Below, piece by piece: positions 24,432-33,995 of a stretch of DNA of 64,000 nucleotides. The notes below the pieces were generated by a model that had not been told where the DNA came from, did no database searches, and saw nothing but the letters and a program-made list of their open reading frames with translations. The stretch is from Nemophila menziesii (taxonomy: Eukaryota; Streptophyta; Magnoliopsida; Boraginales; Hydrophyllaceae). Location: contig JARWIR010000014.1 in assembly GCA_029959085.1 (NCBI GenBank), positions 9,842,001 to 9,906,000 on the forward strand, given 5' to 3'. Position 1 is the stretch's first letter; every line of letters begins with the position of its first letter. A program made the translations under genes and the position numbers.

Positions 24432-25436
24432 TTGAGTTGGACTTTGACTCAAATTACTTGCCTTCTACTCCAAGGTTTTTACGTAGGGTTTGGAAAACCC
24501 TATAAATATACCCTTTTTTCATTAGAAACACGTCTTCTGTCAGCCTTTAGACTAAGAAGAAGCCTACATCAAGAAGAGAAGATCAGAAGGAGTTGGACAT
24601 CAAATCAAGCCTTCCCAGTCCTTCAAATTTGTAATTGTTTTTCTTTCTTTCTCTAGTATGAACTAATTCTTTGTTAGCTTGAGATTAGCATATGGGTATG
24701 TACCCTAGACTTGTTTTACATATATTTTAATTTGGGATGTTCGCATTTAAATTAGAATTAGTGTTTTATTCCCTAATTTATGTGTTTTGATTTGTTTTCT
24801 GTAGTTCTTGCTAGTGCACGAGTATAAGATTACCTTAATAGTATTTAGATGGTCACTCGGAAGGGGTGTCTAATTATTGAAACACCATATAAACGTCTAG
24901 TGTGCGGTAGTGATCCGGAAGGGCTTGCCTAACTAGATGGTCATTAGAGTTTGAGATTTAATCACCAATCATTATGTAGGGTCCCCTTACCCAAGTCCCC
25001 TGTTAATTGTTAGGTCGCCACCTAAGTCCATCCGATAAGGGGTTAGGAGGAATATAGAATCATGTCTATTGTATATCACACAATTCTCCCTTACATAATT
25101 AGAATAAAAAAGGCTAGTGGGGATGACGTGCTAGCTAAACTCTCATACTATTTGTTCTATTTATTTATTTTTTGTCGTTACTTTATTGTGATTATTCAAA
25201 ATACCAACAAATATTTCATTAGTCTTTTATTTTTAGCGTAATATACATTTAGTTTTCTTATTTGCACTTGATATTGCATAAGTTCTCTCTGACTTGCGTA
25301 GTCTCTGAGGAACGAATTCTATATATCATGAAAAATTGCATACGATCTGTGATACTTGCAGTGAGTAACGTGTTTAGGCTAGAGTATTAGTTGTATCTTT
25401 CATTATCATTTTTTTATCACCCCCTAACCGACACCA
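24432..25436 (+). mobile_element. 5' LTR of element D, lacking its U3 start
   Basis: The stretch has an LTR middle and end: TATAAATA at 24501-24508, a leader with GAAGAAG, the GGTGTC/GTCGCCACCTAAGTCC block and an ACACCA end at 25436, followed by a PBS. Its upstream part resembles LTR G (TTCTACTCCAAG versus TTCCACTCCAAG). The expected TGATGTCTCC start is missing because it joins directly to element A pol. Confidence 0.65.
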
Positions 25437-25442
25437 AGTTTT

Positions 25443-25459
25443 TGGCCCCACTACCGGTG
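25443..25459 (+). promoter_or_regulatory. Degenerate primer-binding site of element D
   Basis: TGGCCCCACTACCGGTG lies 6 bp after the LTR end and is a decayed form of the tRNA-Asp-type site. Confidence 0.65.
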
Positions 25460-25555
25460 ACTACATTGTTAGTTCTTGTGTATTTATATAGTGCTTTTAT
25501 TTTAGTTAGTTCTACTTTACGCTTTTGTTTTTAGTTCTTATTTCAGGTTATTCAG

Positions 25556-26420
25556 ATGGAATGTCCGAGAAAACTTGATCTTCCCATCTCATTAAGAGTG
25601 CAACCTAGAGGAATTCGTACTCCGAAAATCCAAGCCACTAAATTTCGACCTGGTCGGCATGATAGCGTAGTTTGCGAGTCATGGTAAATTTAGCGGTGCT
25701 GCACAACAGTATTTGGTCTGTTATATTCAGAAATTATGCAGATCTTTGATGCCTACATCGTCAAAGGTGTCACACAAGAACAAGTGTACTACATTGTGTT
25801 CCAATTCTTTTTAACCGGAAGTGCAAGCGATTGGTATGATTACCAACGCCCTGATTCAATTACATATTGGGATTAACTCCCATCCAAATTTCTAGATCGA
25901 TTATATCTGATTAGTAGACACTTAAAATATATGGTGTAAAGTGTTGGTAAAGCATGGTTACGTTAATGAGAAGAAAGCGAGGTGTCCATTCCACGTCTCC
26001 TCGCCCGAATATCAATTAACCATGTTCTATGGAGGACTCAACAACGAGTCCAAGGCAAGGGCAAATATATTATGAGATGGAATTTTTGTGTTATTAGATC
26101 CCGAAGACGCTCATATTATCATGGAAAAAGTTCTTGATACCGAAAGAAGTTGGTCGTTAAAATAAGAAGAAGAAGATACCTTAGAAGCTCTAAGGATCGA
26201 ATAATTAAACCAACAACTTAAAGAATTACAAGAACAATCACGTTTAGATAGCAACTCAGTAGCTCAGGTAAATCTAGTACCCATTTTACCTTCATGTCCT
26301 AGTTGTGGAGCAACAAATCAATTAGTGGAGAATTGCATTAATAATCCAGCTTCTATTTCCTTCGTATCTAATCAAAGAAACCATTACTCAAATGGTTATT
26401 ATCATCCTCAAGTAAGTTAC
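25556..26420 (+). pseudogene. Element D gag, N-terminal part
   Basis: Starting from ATG at 25556, the text contains a gag core related to A and B: IMQIFDAYIVKGVTQEQVYYIVFQ, then GSASDWYDYQRPDSITYWD. Several stops and frameshifts break it. Near 26290-26350 a knuckle-like CPSCGATNQLVENC has Gln where the CCHC motif needs His. Element B is inserted at 26421, and the gag text resumes at 51860. It would have formed the particle shell. It is the oldest layer of this nested stack. Confidence 0.75.
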
Positions 26421-27656
26421 TGATGTCTCCCTAATTGTTCTTATTTTCTAACCTTAGGAGACATCATTTTTGGTGTTTATTTGAATAATTTGATAGACTT
26501 TTGGGCTAAATATGCAATAATCCGGAATTCCTATTTTATTTCTAGTATTTTTGATTTATTAAACTTTTGCGCGTAATCTTGTGTATTTTAGTGAAAAGTT
26601 TGTAGGTTTTGAATATTAGCTAGGAATGGAATCCGAGAAGAGAGTCAAAGATCGTCATATGGAGTCAAGACTTGAAGATAAATCCCGAAAGAAATTATTT
26701 TTAGAGCTGCAAATCTATTTTCCAGGCCATAGATTGCTGATTTCGAGGCGCTTAAGAGATGATTTAGCCGCTGACCTTTGAAGAGAAAACATTCCTTATC
26801 GAGTTACGGAACTTTAGCAACTGGAATCAAGTCAATCGGAGTCATAACGAAGCGGGAAAAGCCGTTTTAGTGAAGGTGTATCAGCAGTTACGGGATTTTG
26901 GGCTTAGAAATTGGGCTTGGACATTTAATTAGTGTTTTATTCTTAGGTCCAAGCCCTAATCCGTTTTTCCACTTATAAAAGGAGCTTTTGACTTCTATTT
27001 CAACAACAATTCACATTCTACAAGATTAAACATCAGAGAGAAGCAACAGAAGGAAGAAAGAAGAAGCTGCAAGAGCTGGAGAGGGTCTATATCTCCGTTC
27101 TCAGTCATTCCGATTCCGGAAATTAGGTTCTTTTATCTTTAATTTTGTAAAACAATATGAATTCCATTTTATTTAATCTTTGTTTTTAATTAATATGAGC
27201 TAAACACATTTTAGTGCTTGAGAATGCTATATGGGTAATTCCCAATCGTATTGAATTTCATATGTTGAATTTGGGTTTCTGTTAAATTAAATTAGATTGT
27301 GTCTTTTACTCTTTTCGATAAATTGAGAATATTTACTGTTTTTAGAGTCATGAACTAGGAACAGGTGTTAGTATCTAGGCTATTCCAGTTAGTGGCGATT
27401 GGATCATCCTGACGGAGGGTTTAGATACAGAAATATTTATTCAATCTAGAATAGAAGCTATTGATTCTGACGAACTTAGTTAATTCTAGGGCCAATGAGG
27501 TAATTAACTTAAACATCTAAAAGTGGATCATATTTACCCTGAAGGGACTAGTGACACTCTAGGATAGCCTTATAGTCTACCCTGACGGGGGTATAAGGAA
27601 TTTAGAATCCCAACCATTGTGATTGACCAATTTAACCCTTAAACAGCATAGGTTAC
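26421..27656 (+). mobile_element. Element B 5' LTR, first part
   Basis: It holds U3, the TATA box TATAAAA (26974-26980), R and part of U5. TGATGTCTCC at 26421-26430 pairs with GGAGACATCA at 26457-26466 across a 26-nt loop. The LTR is interrupted at 27656 by element C and resumes at 40390. Transcripts begun here would run into C in antisense. Confidence 0.93.
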
Positions 27657-29225
27657 TGGTGGTCCTTTGTGTGTTCTAAAAATAAATGCAATAAATAATC
27701 GAACCACAACCGCAAGTGTACAGTTGTCCCAAGTAATATAGTTGATAAAACAGATTCGTTCCAAGGACGGGATGGTTGACTACAATGCTTATCTATTAAT
27801 GATTAATTTCACTTATGAAAATAAATAAAGATAATATGTTTGTTTGGTTTTTGTATTAATGATAAGTAATAAAAGACTAGATGGAAAATGTAATTGGAAG
27901 CTAAGACGCAAGTAAAATGATGTAAAACTTAAGTATGAGAAGATAGCACTTGAGAACGCAAGGGGTCATCCTAATCCTATTTCATAACCTATGCTGTTTA
28001 AGGGTTAAATTGGTCAATTACGATGGTCGGGATTCTAAATTCCTTATACCCCCGTCAGGGTGGACTATAAGGAGATCCTAGAGTGTCACTAGTCCCGTCA
28101 GGGTAAATATGATCCACTTTTGGATGATTAAGTTTTATTACCTCATTGGCCCTAGAATTAGCTAAGTTCATCAGAATCAATAGCTTCTATCCTAGATTGA
28201 ATAAATGGTTCTGTACCTAAACCCTCCGTCAGGATGATCCAATTGCCACTAATTGGAATAGCCTAGATACTAACACCTGTTCCTAGTTCATGACGCTAAA
28301 AACAGTAAATATTCTCAATTTATCGAAAAGGGTAAAAGACACAATCTAATTTAATTTAGCAGAAACCCAAATTCAACATACGAAATTCAATAAGATTTTG
28401 GGAATTCCCCATATAGCATTCTCAAGCGCTAATAAATGTTTAGCTCATATTAATTGAAAACAAAACAAAATTAAAAAAAAGGAATTCATTTTGTTTTACA
28501 AATTAAAGATAAAAAGAACCTAATTTCCGGAATAGGAATGACTACGAACGGAGATATAGACCCTCTCCAGCTCTTGTAGCTTCTTCTTTCTTCCTTCTGT
28601 TGCTTCTCTCTGGTGTTTAATCTTGTAGAATGTGAATTGTTGTGAAAATAGAAGTCAAAGGCTCCTTTTATAAGTGTAAAAACGGATTAGGGCTTGGACC
28701 TAAGAATAAAACACTAATTAAATGTCCAAGCCCAAATTCTAAGCCCAAAATCCCGTAACTACTGATACACCTTCACTAAAACGGATTTTCCCGCTTCGTT
28801 ATGACTCCGATTGACCTCATTCCAGTTGCTAAAGTTCCGTAACTCGATAAGGAATCTTTTCTCTTCAAAGGTCAGCGGCTAAATCATCTCTTAAGCACCT
28901 CGAAATCAGCAATCTATGGCCTGGAAAATGGATTTTCAGCTCTAAAAATAATATCTTCGGGATTTATCTTCAAGTTTTGACTCCCTATCACGATCTTTTG
29001 ACTTTTTCCTTGGATTCCTCTTCTAGCTAACACCTAAAACCTGTAAACTTTACACTAAAAATACCAATATTACGCGCAAAAGCTTAATAAATTAAAAATA
29101 CTAGAAATAAAAGAGGAAAATCCTATTATTGCATATTTAGTCCAAAAGTCTATCAAATTGATTAAATAAACACAAAAAATGATGTCTCCTAAGGGTAAAA
29201 AATAAGAACAATTAAGAAGACATCA
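27657..29225 (-). mobile_element. Element C 3' LTR
   Basis: It is 1569 bp and matches 38817-40384 throughout. On the minus strand it starts TGATGTCTTC (29225) and has the partner arm at 29180-29189. Confidence 0.95.
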
Positions 29226-29244
29226 AGACCCCCAACTCAAACCT
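29226..29244 (-). promoter_or_regulatory. Element C polypurine tract
   Basis: On the minus strand GTTTGAGTTGGGGGTCT directly precedes the 3' LTR, the place where plus-strand cDNA synthesis is primed. Confidence 0.75.
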
Positions 29245-29955
29245 TTGTCGTCCTGACAAAGCAAAACGAAACAAAACAAGGGGTAGAAGTAAAAGCAAGA
29301 ACAAATAGAAGCTAGCAAATACACCTAAAGCAATTCTTAAGATAAATCTCATATAGCAAAACTTTAGAAACTAATATACACATACAATTATCATACAAAA
29401 TCGAACATAAATAATATCAATCATAAAATTAAAGTTTCAATGCTTGAAGGTTACACTTGTACTCATATCTGTATGATGGCTATAGGGTGGTCATTAATCC
29501 TAACTCGCTTTGAACGCTCCACCTAATATATTTCCTATCAACAGAATTATAAATTCACTATGCACTTAGGAATCACGAGGTCTTATGGTTTTAATAGTGG
29601 CTTAAGGACGGTATGGATGTATATTTGGTAAATTTGAAGTGAGCTCTTGGCTCTCTCCTCACTTACCATCAACAATGTCCTCGAGCTTGAGTTTACGCTC
29701 AAAAAATGTTCTCACTCACCCATTTGACGCATTAATGTTGCGTTCCCATGTCAACCCAAATAAAACTACGATGATTTCCAAAAATATTCCACTTTGCCGA
29801 TTTATTTTATTCTTTTTTTTTTTTGTACAAGATACCCATGACCATCATTTTGATGTGAAAAGTCATGCCTCTTATAATTTTCTTTTTCTTTTCTCTTTTT
29901 TTTTTTTTTTCAAATCCCAGCAAAGGGTTACAAATAATAATATCATTTTTATTTT

Positions 29956-30252
29956 GTGCCTCAATACAAACACATAAATCGCACCCAATATAAATTCCCA
30001 AATGTGGACCCTCCACCCCAAACTCAAGCTCGAGACAAGTCTCAGGGTTGTGATTCAAGTGCGGGTCATTTGGTCATGCCTAATAATCTAAAGGATAATG
30101 GGCTTATATCGTGGCTACAAACGAAAAGGCTTAAGGCTCAAACTTGGGCTAAGACGGATAAAATTATAATAAGGGATAGCAAGCTACAAGGCTACAAATG
30201 GCTAACAAAGAACTGCCCCTATCATTTTCCTAAGTACATAGCTTGTCTTTAG
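29956..30252 (+). other. Antisense open frame in the 3' region of C
   Basis: A frame of 98 codons without an early ATG (it opens with GTG) includes PPPQTQARDKSQ, LVMPNNLKDNGLISWLQ and KIIIRDSKLQGYKW. Element B keeps the related frame at 49251-49499 on its antisense strand; E has it broken near 59645. No domain was recognised. Similarity may only reflect recent common descent. Confidence 0.25.
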
Positions 30253-30580
30253 CTCATATCTAGGTGGGTTCTCTACTAATTAGGATTTCACGTTCTACAC
30301 ACCAAACATATTCCTTAAGTACAAGCTTACTTCATTTGCATTGTTCATTAATTTTTCCTATCAACTACCTATGTTCGCATGCAATTCTAAATGCGTTTTA
30401 TATTACTCCCTAAAGTCCACTATTTACTATCATTGATTCATCAAAAGTATGCTTAAAGGGACATTTAAAATCTTCTATAGTCAAACGCAACTCCGAAAAT
30501 TATTTTTATTGAAAGAAAATAAAACATATAACACATAAAAACTGGGATGAGGCAACGAACCCCACCCCAAACTCAAAAAT

Positions 30581-30600
30581 GAGTCGTGTCCCCACGACTC
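30581..30600 (-). other. GNRA-type hairpin after ORF3, element C
   Basis: Sense strand: stem GAGTCGTG, loop GGGA, stem CACGACTC. The 8-bp stem is perfect and identical in B and E. It lies between the ORF3 stop and a PPT-like motif. Confidence 0.7.
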
Positions 30601-30666
30601 GAAAAGACTCAACGCAATAAAAATAAAGTAAACTAACTAAAACGCGAAAGGGATAGAAAACGTATC

Positions 30667-32001
30667 TTAACCAGGGCGTGGCTGGTCATTGGTGTTGCGT
30701 CCAAGAACTTTTTCCTTCGTAAGTAGACCATAGGTGGCATGTTGAATTGTGCTCACCCCCATTAACATGTTTCGGAGAAGCTCTAACTCTTTTGTAACGT
30801 TTCCTAAAGATGCAATCATCTTCACTTGATTCTCTTCCAACACCTTCACTTTCGCTTCCAACTCATTGGTGGTATGAATCTTCTTCTTTGGAGGAGCTCT
30901 AGGATTTCTTGTTGCTTTTAACACTTCATCATGAATATTCTTGATCAAAGCTATACCCATACTCTCACCCACTACAACACGATCAATCTCTGCGTCTTTA
31001 CACGGAACTTTTGCGTCTAAGCATAAAGTAGCGATGGTACAAGGAAATTTGAGATTTTGTTGCGAAGTAGGAATTCTAGCAAATTCCATGATGGTATCAT
31101 ATATTACACGAGCAACATCCATAGGTTTCTCCTCAATAATACACTTAATGAATAAAAGATGCTCCTTCTTCACTTCCGATATGTGTTTAACTCCGAAGAA
31201 GGCAGGGATTATGAAGCGTGACCAAATCTTAGCACATGGTAACAAATTACTACTATACATCTGTCCAGGATACCTCTCTCCTTCGGGAATTGGGCGGGAC
31301 CCATCAACAAGAACTTTCCCCCAAAGGGATTCATAATCAAACGAAGGTTCTTTTAGAGACTCTTGAAACGGACATATTCCGGAAAATTCGGGTAATTTTA
31401 ATGATTTACGAATAAGCTCAACGGAGAAAGGAACTACCTTTTTGCGAATAATAACTGCTTCTTTTGAGAAGGCGATTCCTTCATAAAAATCTCGCACCAA
31501 GGTAGGAATATACTCAAGCTTCCTTTTACGCAATTCTTTCCAGCCTAATTTATCACAAGTAATACCATAATCTTTATAAGCACTAGTCATAATACCCTTA
31601 GGAAGATTCATCTCCTCACCAAACTTCAAAAATTGAATTCTATCACGAACCTGAGTATCCCATGGAATGAAGACTCTTTTAAGCTTTTGAGCCCACGCTT
31701 TCCGACGCGGAGGTTTCTGTTGTTGCACTGGTTCTTCGGGAACTTCTTGTTCTGTCTCTTCCTCAATCTCTTCTTCAACTTCTTCTTCACTCTCTTCATC
31801 ACTTTCATCAATTAACCTACTCTTTTTCGGATTAGCCTTACTTGGATTTTCCTTTCTTTTCGGAGCAATTGTCTTTTGTTCAGTCTTTTTGGATCGCGAA
31901 TCCGGAATCTCAATTGCTTGGTCTGGGCTAGCTCCAACATTGTTCCTGTTTCTTGGTATGTTTCTTCGATAGTTACACATGGAATCGGTTCTGTTAGTCA
32001 T
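30667..32001 (-). CDS. Element C ORF3, Athila-type extra ORF in 'env' position, intact
   Basis: It is an open frame of 444 codons from ATG at 31999-32001. Residues 47-62 are basic and look like a nuclear-localisation signal (PKRKENPSKANPKKSR). Residues 65-90 are almost purely acidic. A basic PPRRKAWAQK follows, then a globular region (about 106-370) with VFIPWDTQVRDRI, GITCDKLGWKELRKRKLEY and VRDFYEGIAFS. This region resembles the extra ORF of other Athila-group elements. Residues about 378-412 form a probable coiled coil (ELEAKVKVLEENQ...LELLRNML). I see no signal peptide and no membrane segment, so an envelope role is not supported by sequence. The real function is unknown. B and E have related copies with stops. 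A pyrimidine-rich CTCTAG splice-acceptor-like site lies about 42 nt upstream of the ATG. Confidence 0.85.
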   Translation of the reverse strand: MTNRTDSMCNYRRNIPRNRNNVGASPDQAIEIPDSRSKKTEQKTIAPKRKENPSKANPKKSRLIDESDEESEEEVEEEIEEETEQEVPEEPVQQQKPPRRKAWAQKLKRVFIPWDTQVRDRIQFLKFGEEMNLPKGIMTSAYKDYGITCDKLGWKELRKRKLEYIPTLVRDFYEGIAFSKEAVIIRKKVVPFSVELIRKSLKLPEFSGICPFQESLKEPSFDYESLWGKVLVDGSRPIPEGERYPGQMYSSNLLPCAKIWSRFIIPAFFGVKHISEVKKEHLLFIKCIIEEKPMDVARVIYDTIMEFARIPTSQQNLKFPCTIATLCLDAKVPCKDAEIDRVVVGESMGIALIKNIHDEVLKATRNPRAPPKKKIHTTNELEAKVKVLEENQVKMIASLGNVTKELELLRNMLMGVSTIQHATYGLLTKEKVLGRNTNDQPRPG

Positions 32002-32376
32002 CTCTTTTCACCCCAAACTCAAAACTTCAAATAGAGAAAAATCTAGAGAAAAGCTTTGAAAATTGATGTTTTGAGGCTTAAAACTTGAAGAATATGGATG
32101 AATATGAGATGGGTTAGGCTCAATTGAGAGGGATTGTGGAAGAATTGGGTTTAATTTTAAGGTTAGGAAGAAGAAATTTTGTGGAGAAAAGATGGATTTT
32201 GGTGATGTTTTGGAGAAGATATGAGTTGATTGTGTGTTTTTGTGATGAAAGAAGGCTTGATTTGATGATTTTATAGCTGTTTCTTGATGATTTTCGGAGT
32301 AGGTGGAGGCAAGGATTCGGAATATAAGGTTAGCTTGGAAAAGAGGCAACAAACTAGGTTAAATAAGCTCAAAACC

Positions 32377-32812
32377 GCCTCTCGCAACAGTGCACCGCCT
32401 AGCCGGCGGATTCGCCGGCACGCCGGTCGCGAGGGCGGCGAAATAAATTACTAAATTCGGTTTTATTTTACCTCAAACGCAAGCACCTTGCGTCATCGCT
32501 GACGCAGTGATCAGAGACTTTGAATTCCTTGGCCGGCTAGCCGGCGGATTCGCCGGCATGCCGGTGAATTGTCGATGAGCGCATTTCGAGACGCAGCAAC
32601 CTTGCGTCGTCGCTGACGCAAGAACCAGAAACTTTTCCTCCTTTTGGCCGGCTAGCCGGTCAGCTGACCGGCATGCCGGTGGAATCTCGATGGCGCAAAC
32701 CGTGACGCAGCAACGCTGCGTCATCGCTGACGCAGTGGTCAGAGAGTTGGGGTCCTTCAGCTCTTTTGGCCGGTATGCCGGCCAGCTCGCCGGCTAACCT
32801 GTCAAACCTGCT
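32377..32812 (-). repeat. GC-rich palindromic tandem repeat, element C
   Basis: Three units of about 114 bp, anchored by TGCGTCA(T/G)CGCTGACGCA at about 32489, 32603 and 32718, alternate with blocks of GGCCGGCTAGCCGG / GCATGCCGG. It sits between pol and ORF3 in an otherwise AT-rich element and is present at the same place in B and E. Confidence 0.9.
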
Positions 32813-33041
32813 GCGGACTTCCAATTTTTTTTCGTTTTCTCATCGATTTGACTCCAAACTCATGACCATTATACCCCTGAAATCATTAAAAACAAACACC
32901 CTTCCTCATTTCTTAAAAATAAACACTAAATTCAACAAAAACTTAACTAATTTACACTACGGGAATTGAAATACTTAAACTAATATACAAGAAAATGGCT
33001 TTTGTTTAACGTCGTTAAGCTCGACGGGTTACCTCGTGCTT

Positions 33042-33995
33042 CTAAGGAGCTTCGAGGAGGTACATGACCTCTCCGGGATGTGGGTCTTTTGCGCGATCGG
33101 TATCTTCACCTCCATGATATATCTTTAAACAATGACCGTTCACCATGAATGTACGGTTTTCAAGTGGATGTTCTATCTCTATAGCTCCATGAGGTGTAAC
33201 CTTGGTTACAATGTAAGGACCCGACCACTTCGATCTTAATTTCCCCGGATAATTACTGAACTTTGAATTATATTTCAACACTCTTTGACCCACAACAAAG
33301 TGCTTCTCTCGAATCCGATTATCATGTCATCTTTTGGTATTTTCTTTGTAAAGTTTAGCATTTTCATACGCATGTAATCGAAATTCATCAAGCCCATTAA
33401 GTTTCATCATTCGATTCTGACCAGCTTGAGTAGGATCTAAGTTTAACTTCGCAATAGCCCAATATGCACCCATCTCAAGCTCAAGAGGTAAGTGACAAGC
33501 CTTACCATATACCATTCGATACGGAGAAGCACCTACGGGAGTTTTGAACGCAGTACGATAGGCCCATAATGCATCATCTAATTTCATTGACCAATCTTTT
33601 CTAGTAGGACCAACGGTTTTCTCTAAAATAGATTTTACCTCACGATTTGAGACTTCGGCTTGACCATTGGCTTGTGGATGATAAGCAGTAGATACACGAT
33701 GTCTCACTCCATATTTCTCTAAGACTGTCTTCAAATATTTATTAACAAAATGAGTACCTCCATCGCTAATAATTACCCTCGGAGTGCCATGTCTAGTGAA
33801 AATATGCGATTTCAAGAACTTAATCACTACTCGTGAATCATTTGTTGGTAAAGCCACAGCTTCTACCCACTTAGACACGTAATCAACGGCTAATAAGATG
33901 TAGAGGTTACCAATTTGAAGGAACGAAAGGGCCCATGAAGTCTATACCCCAAACATCGAATATTTCAACTTCTAACACATTATTACGTGGCATCT
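33042..33995 (-). pseudogene. Element C integrase core and C-terminus
   Basis: GIDFMGPF carries the first catalytic Asp. A frameshift follows at 33914-33915 (an extra base in CAATTTG compared with E), then [23 protein letters not shown] (second Asp), [18 protein letters not shown] (Glu) and a [13 protein letters not shown] chromodomain-like or GPY/F end. A TGA replaces Trp in KRWHDNR near 33325. The stop is at 33042-33044. The enzyme would join the cDNA to the genome. B carries the same extra base; E does not. Confidence 0.9.

Larger units (their letters stand above)
29245..30666 (-). other. Element C 3' noncoding region
   Basis: It holds two pyrimidine tracts near 29812-29826 and 29888-29910 that vary in length between B, C and E. 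Two PPT-like motifs lie at about 30006-30025 and 30558-30575. There is a perfect hairpin at 30581-30600. An open frame on the plus strand (antisense to the element) runs at 29956-30252. No sense coding frame of note was seen. Confidence 0.6.

Noticed and set aside
30667..32001. Envelope glycoprotein
   Set aside because: Only the position matches. No signal peptide, membrane helix or Cys-rich ectodomain was seen.
32473..32724. Small Ala/Arg/Pro-rich proteins in the GC-rich repeat
   Set aside because: Open frames arise from the GC-rich palindromic units and differ between copies. They are better explained as repeat shadows.
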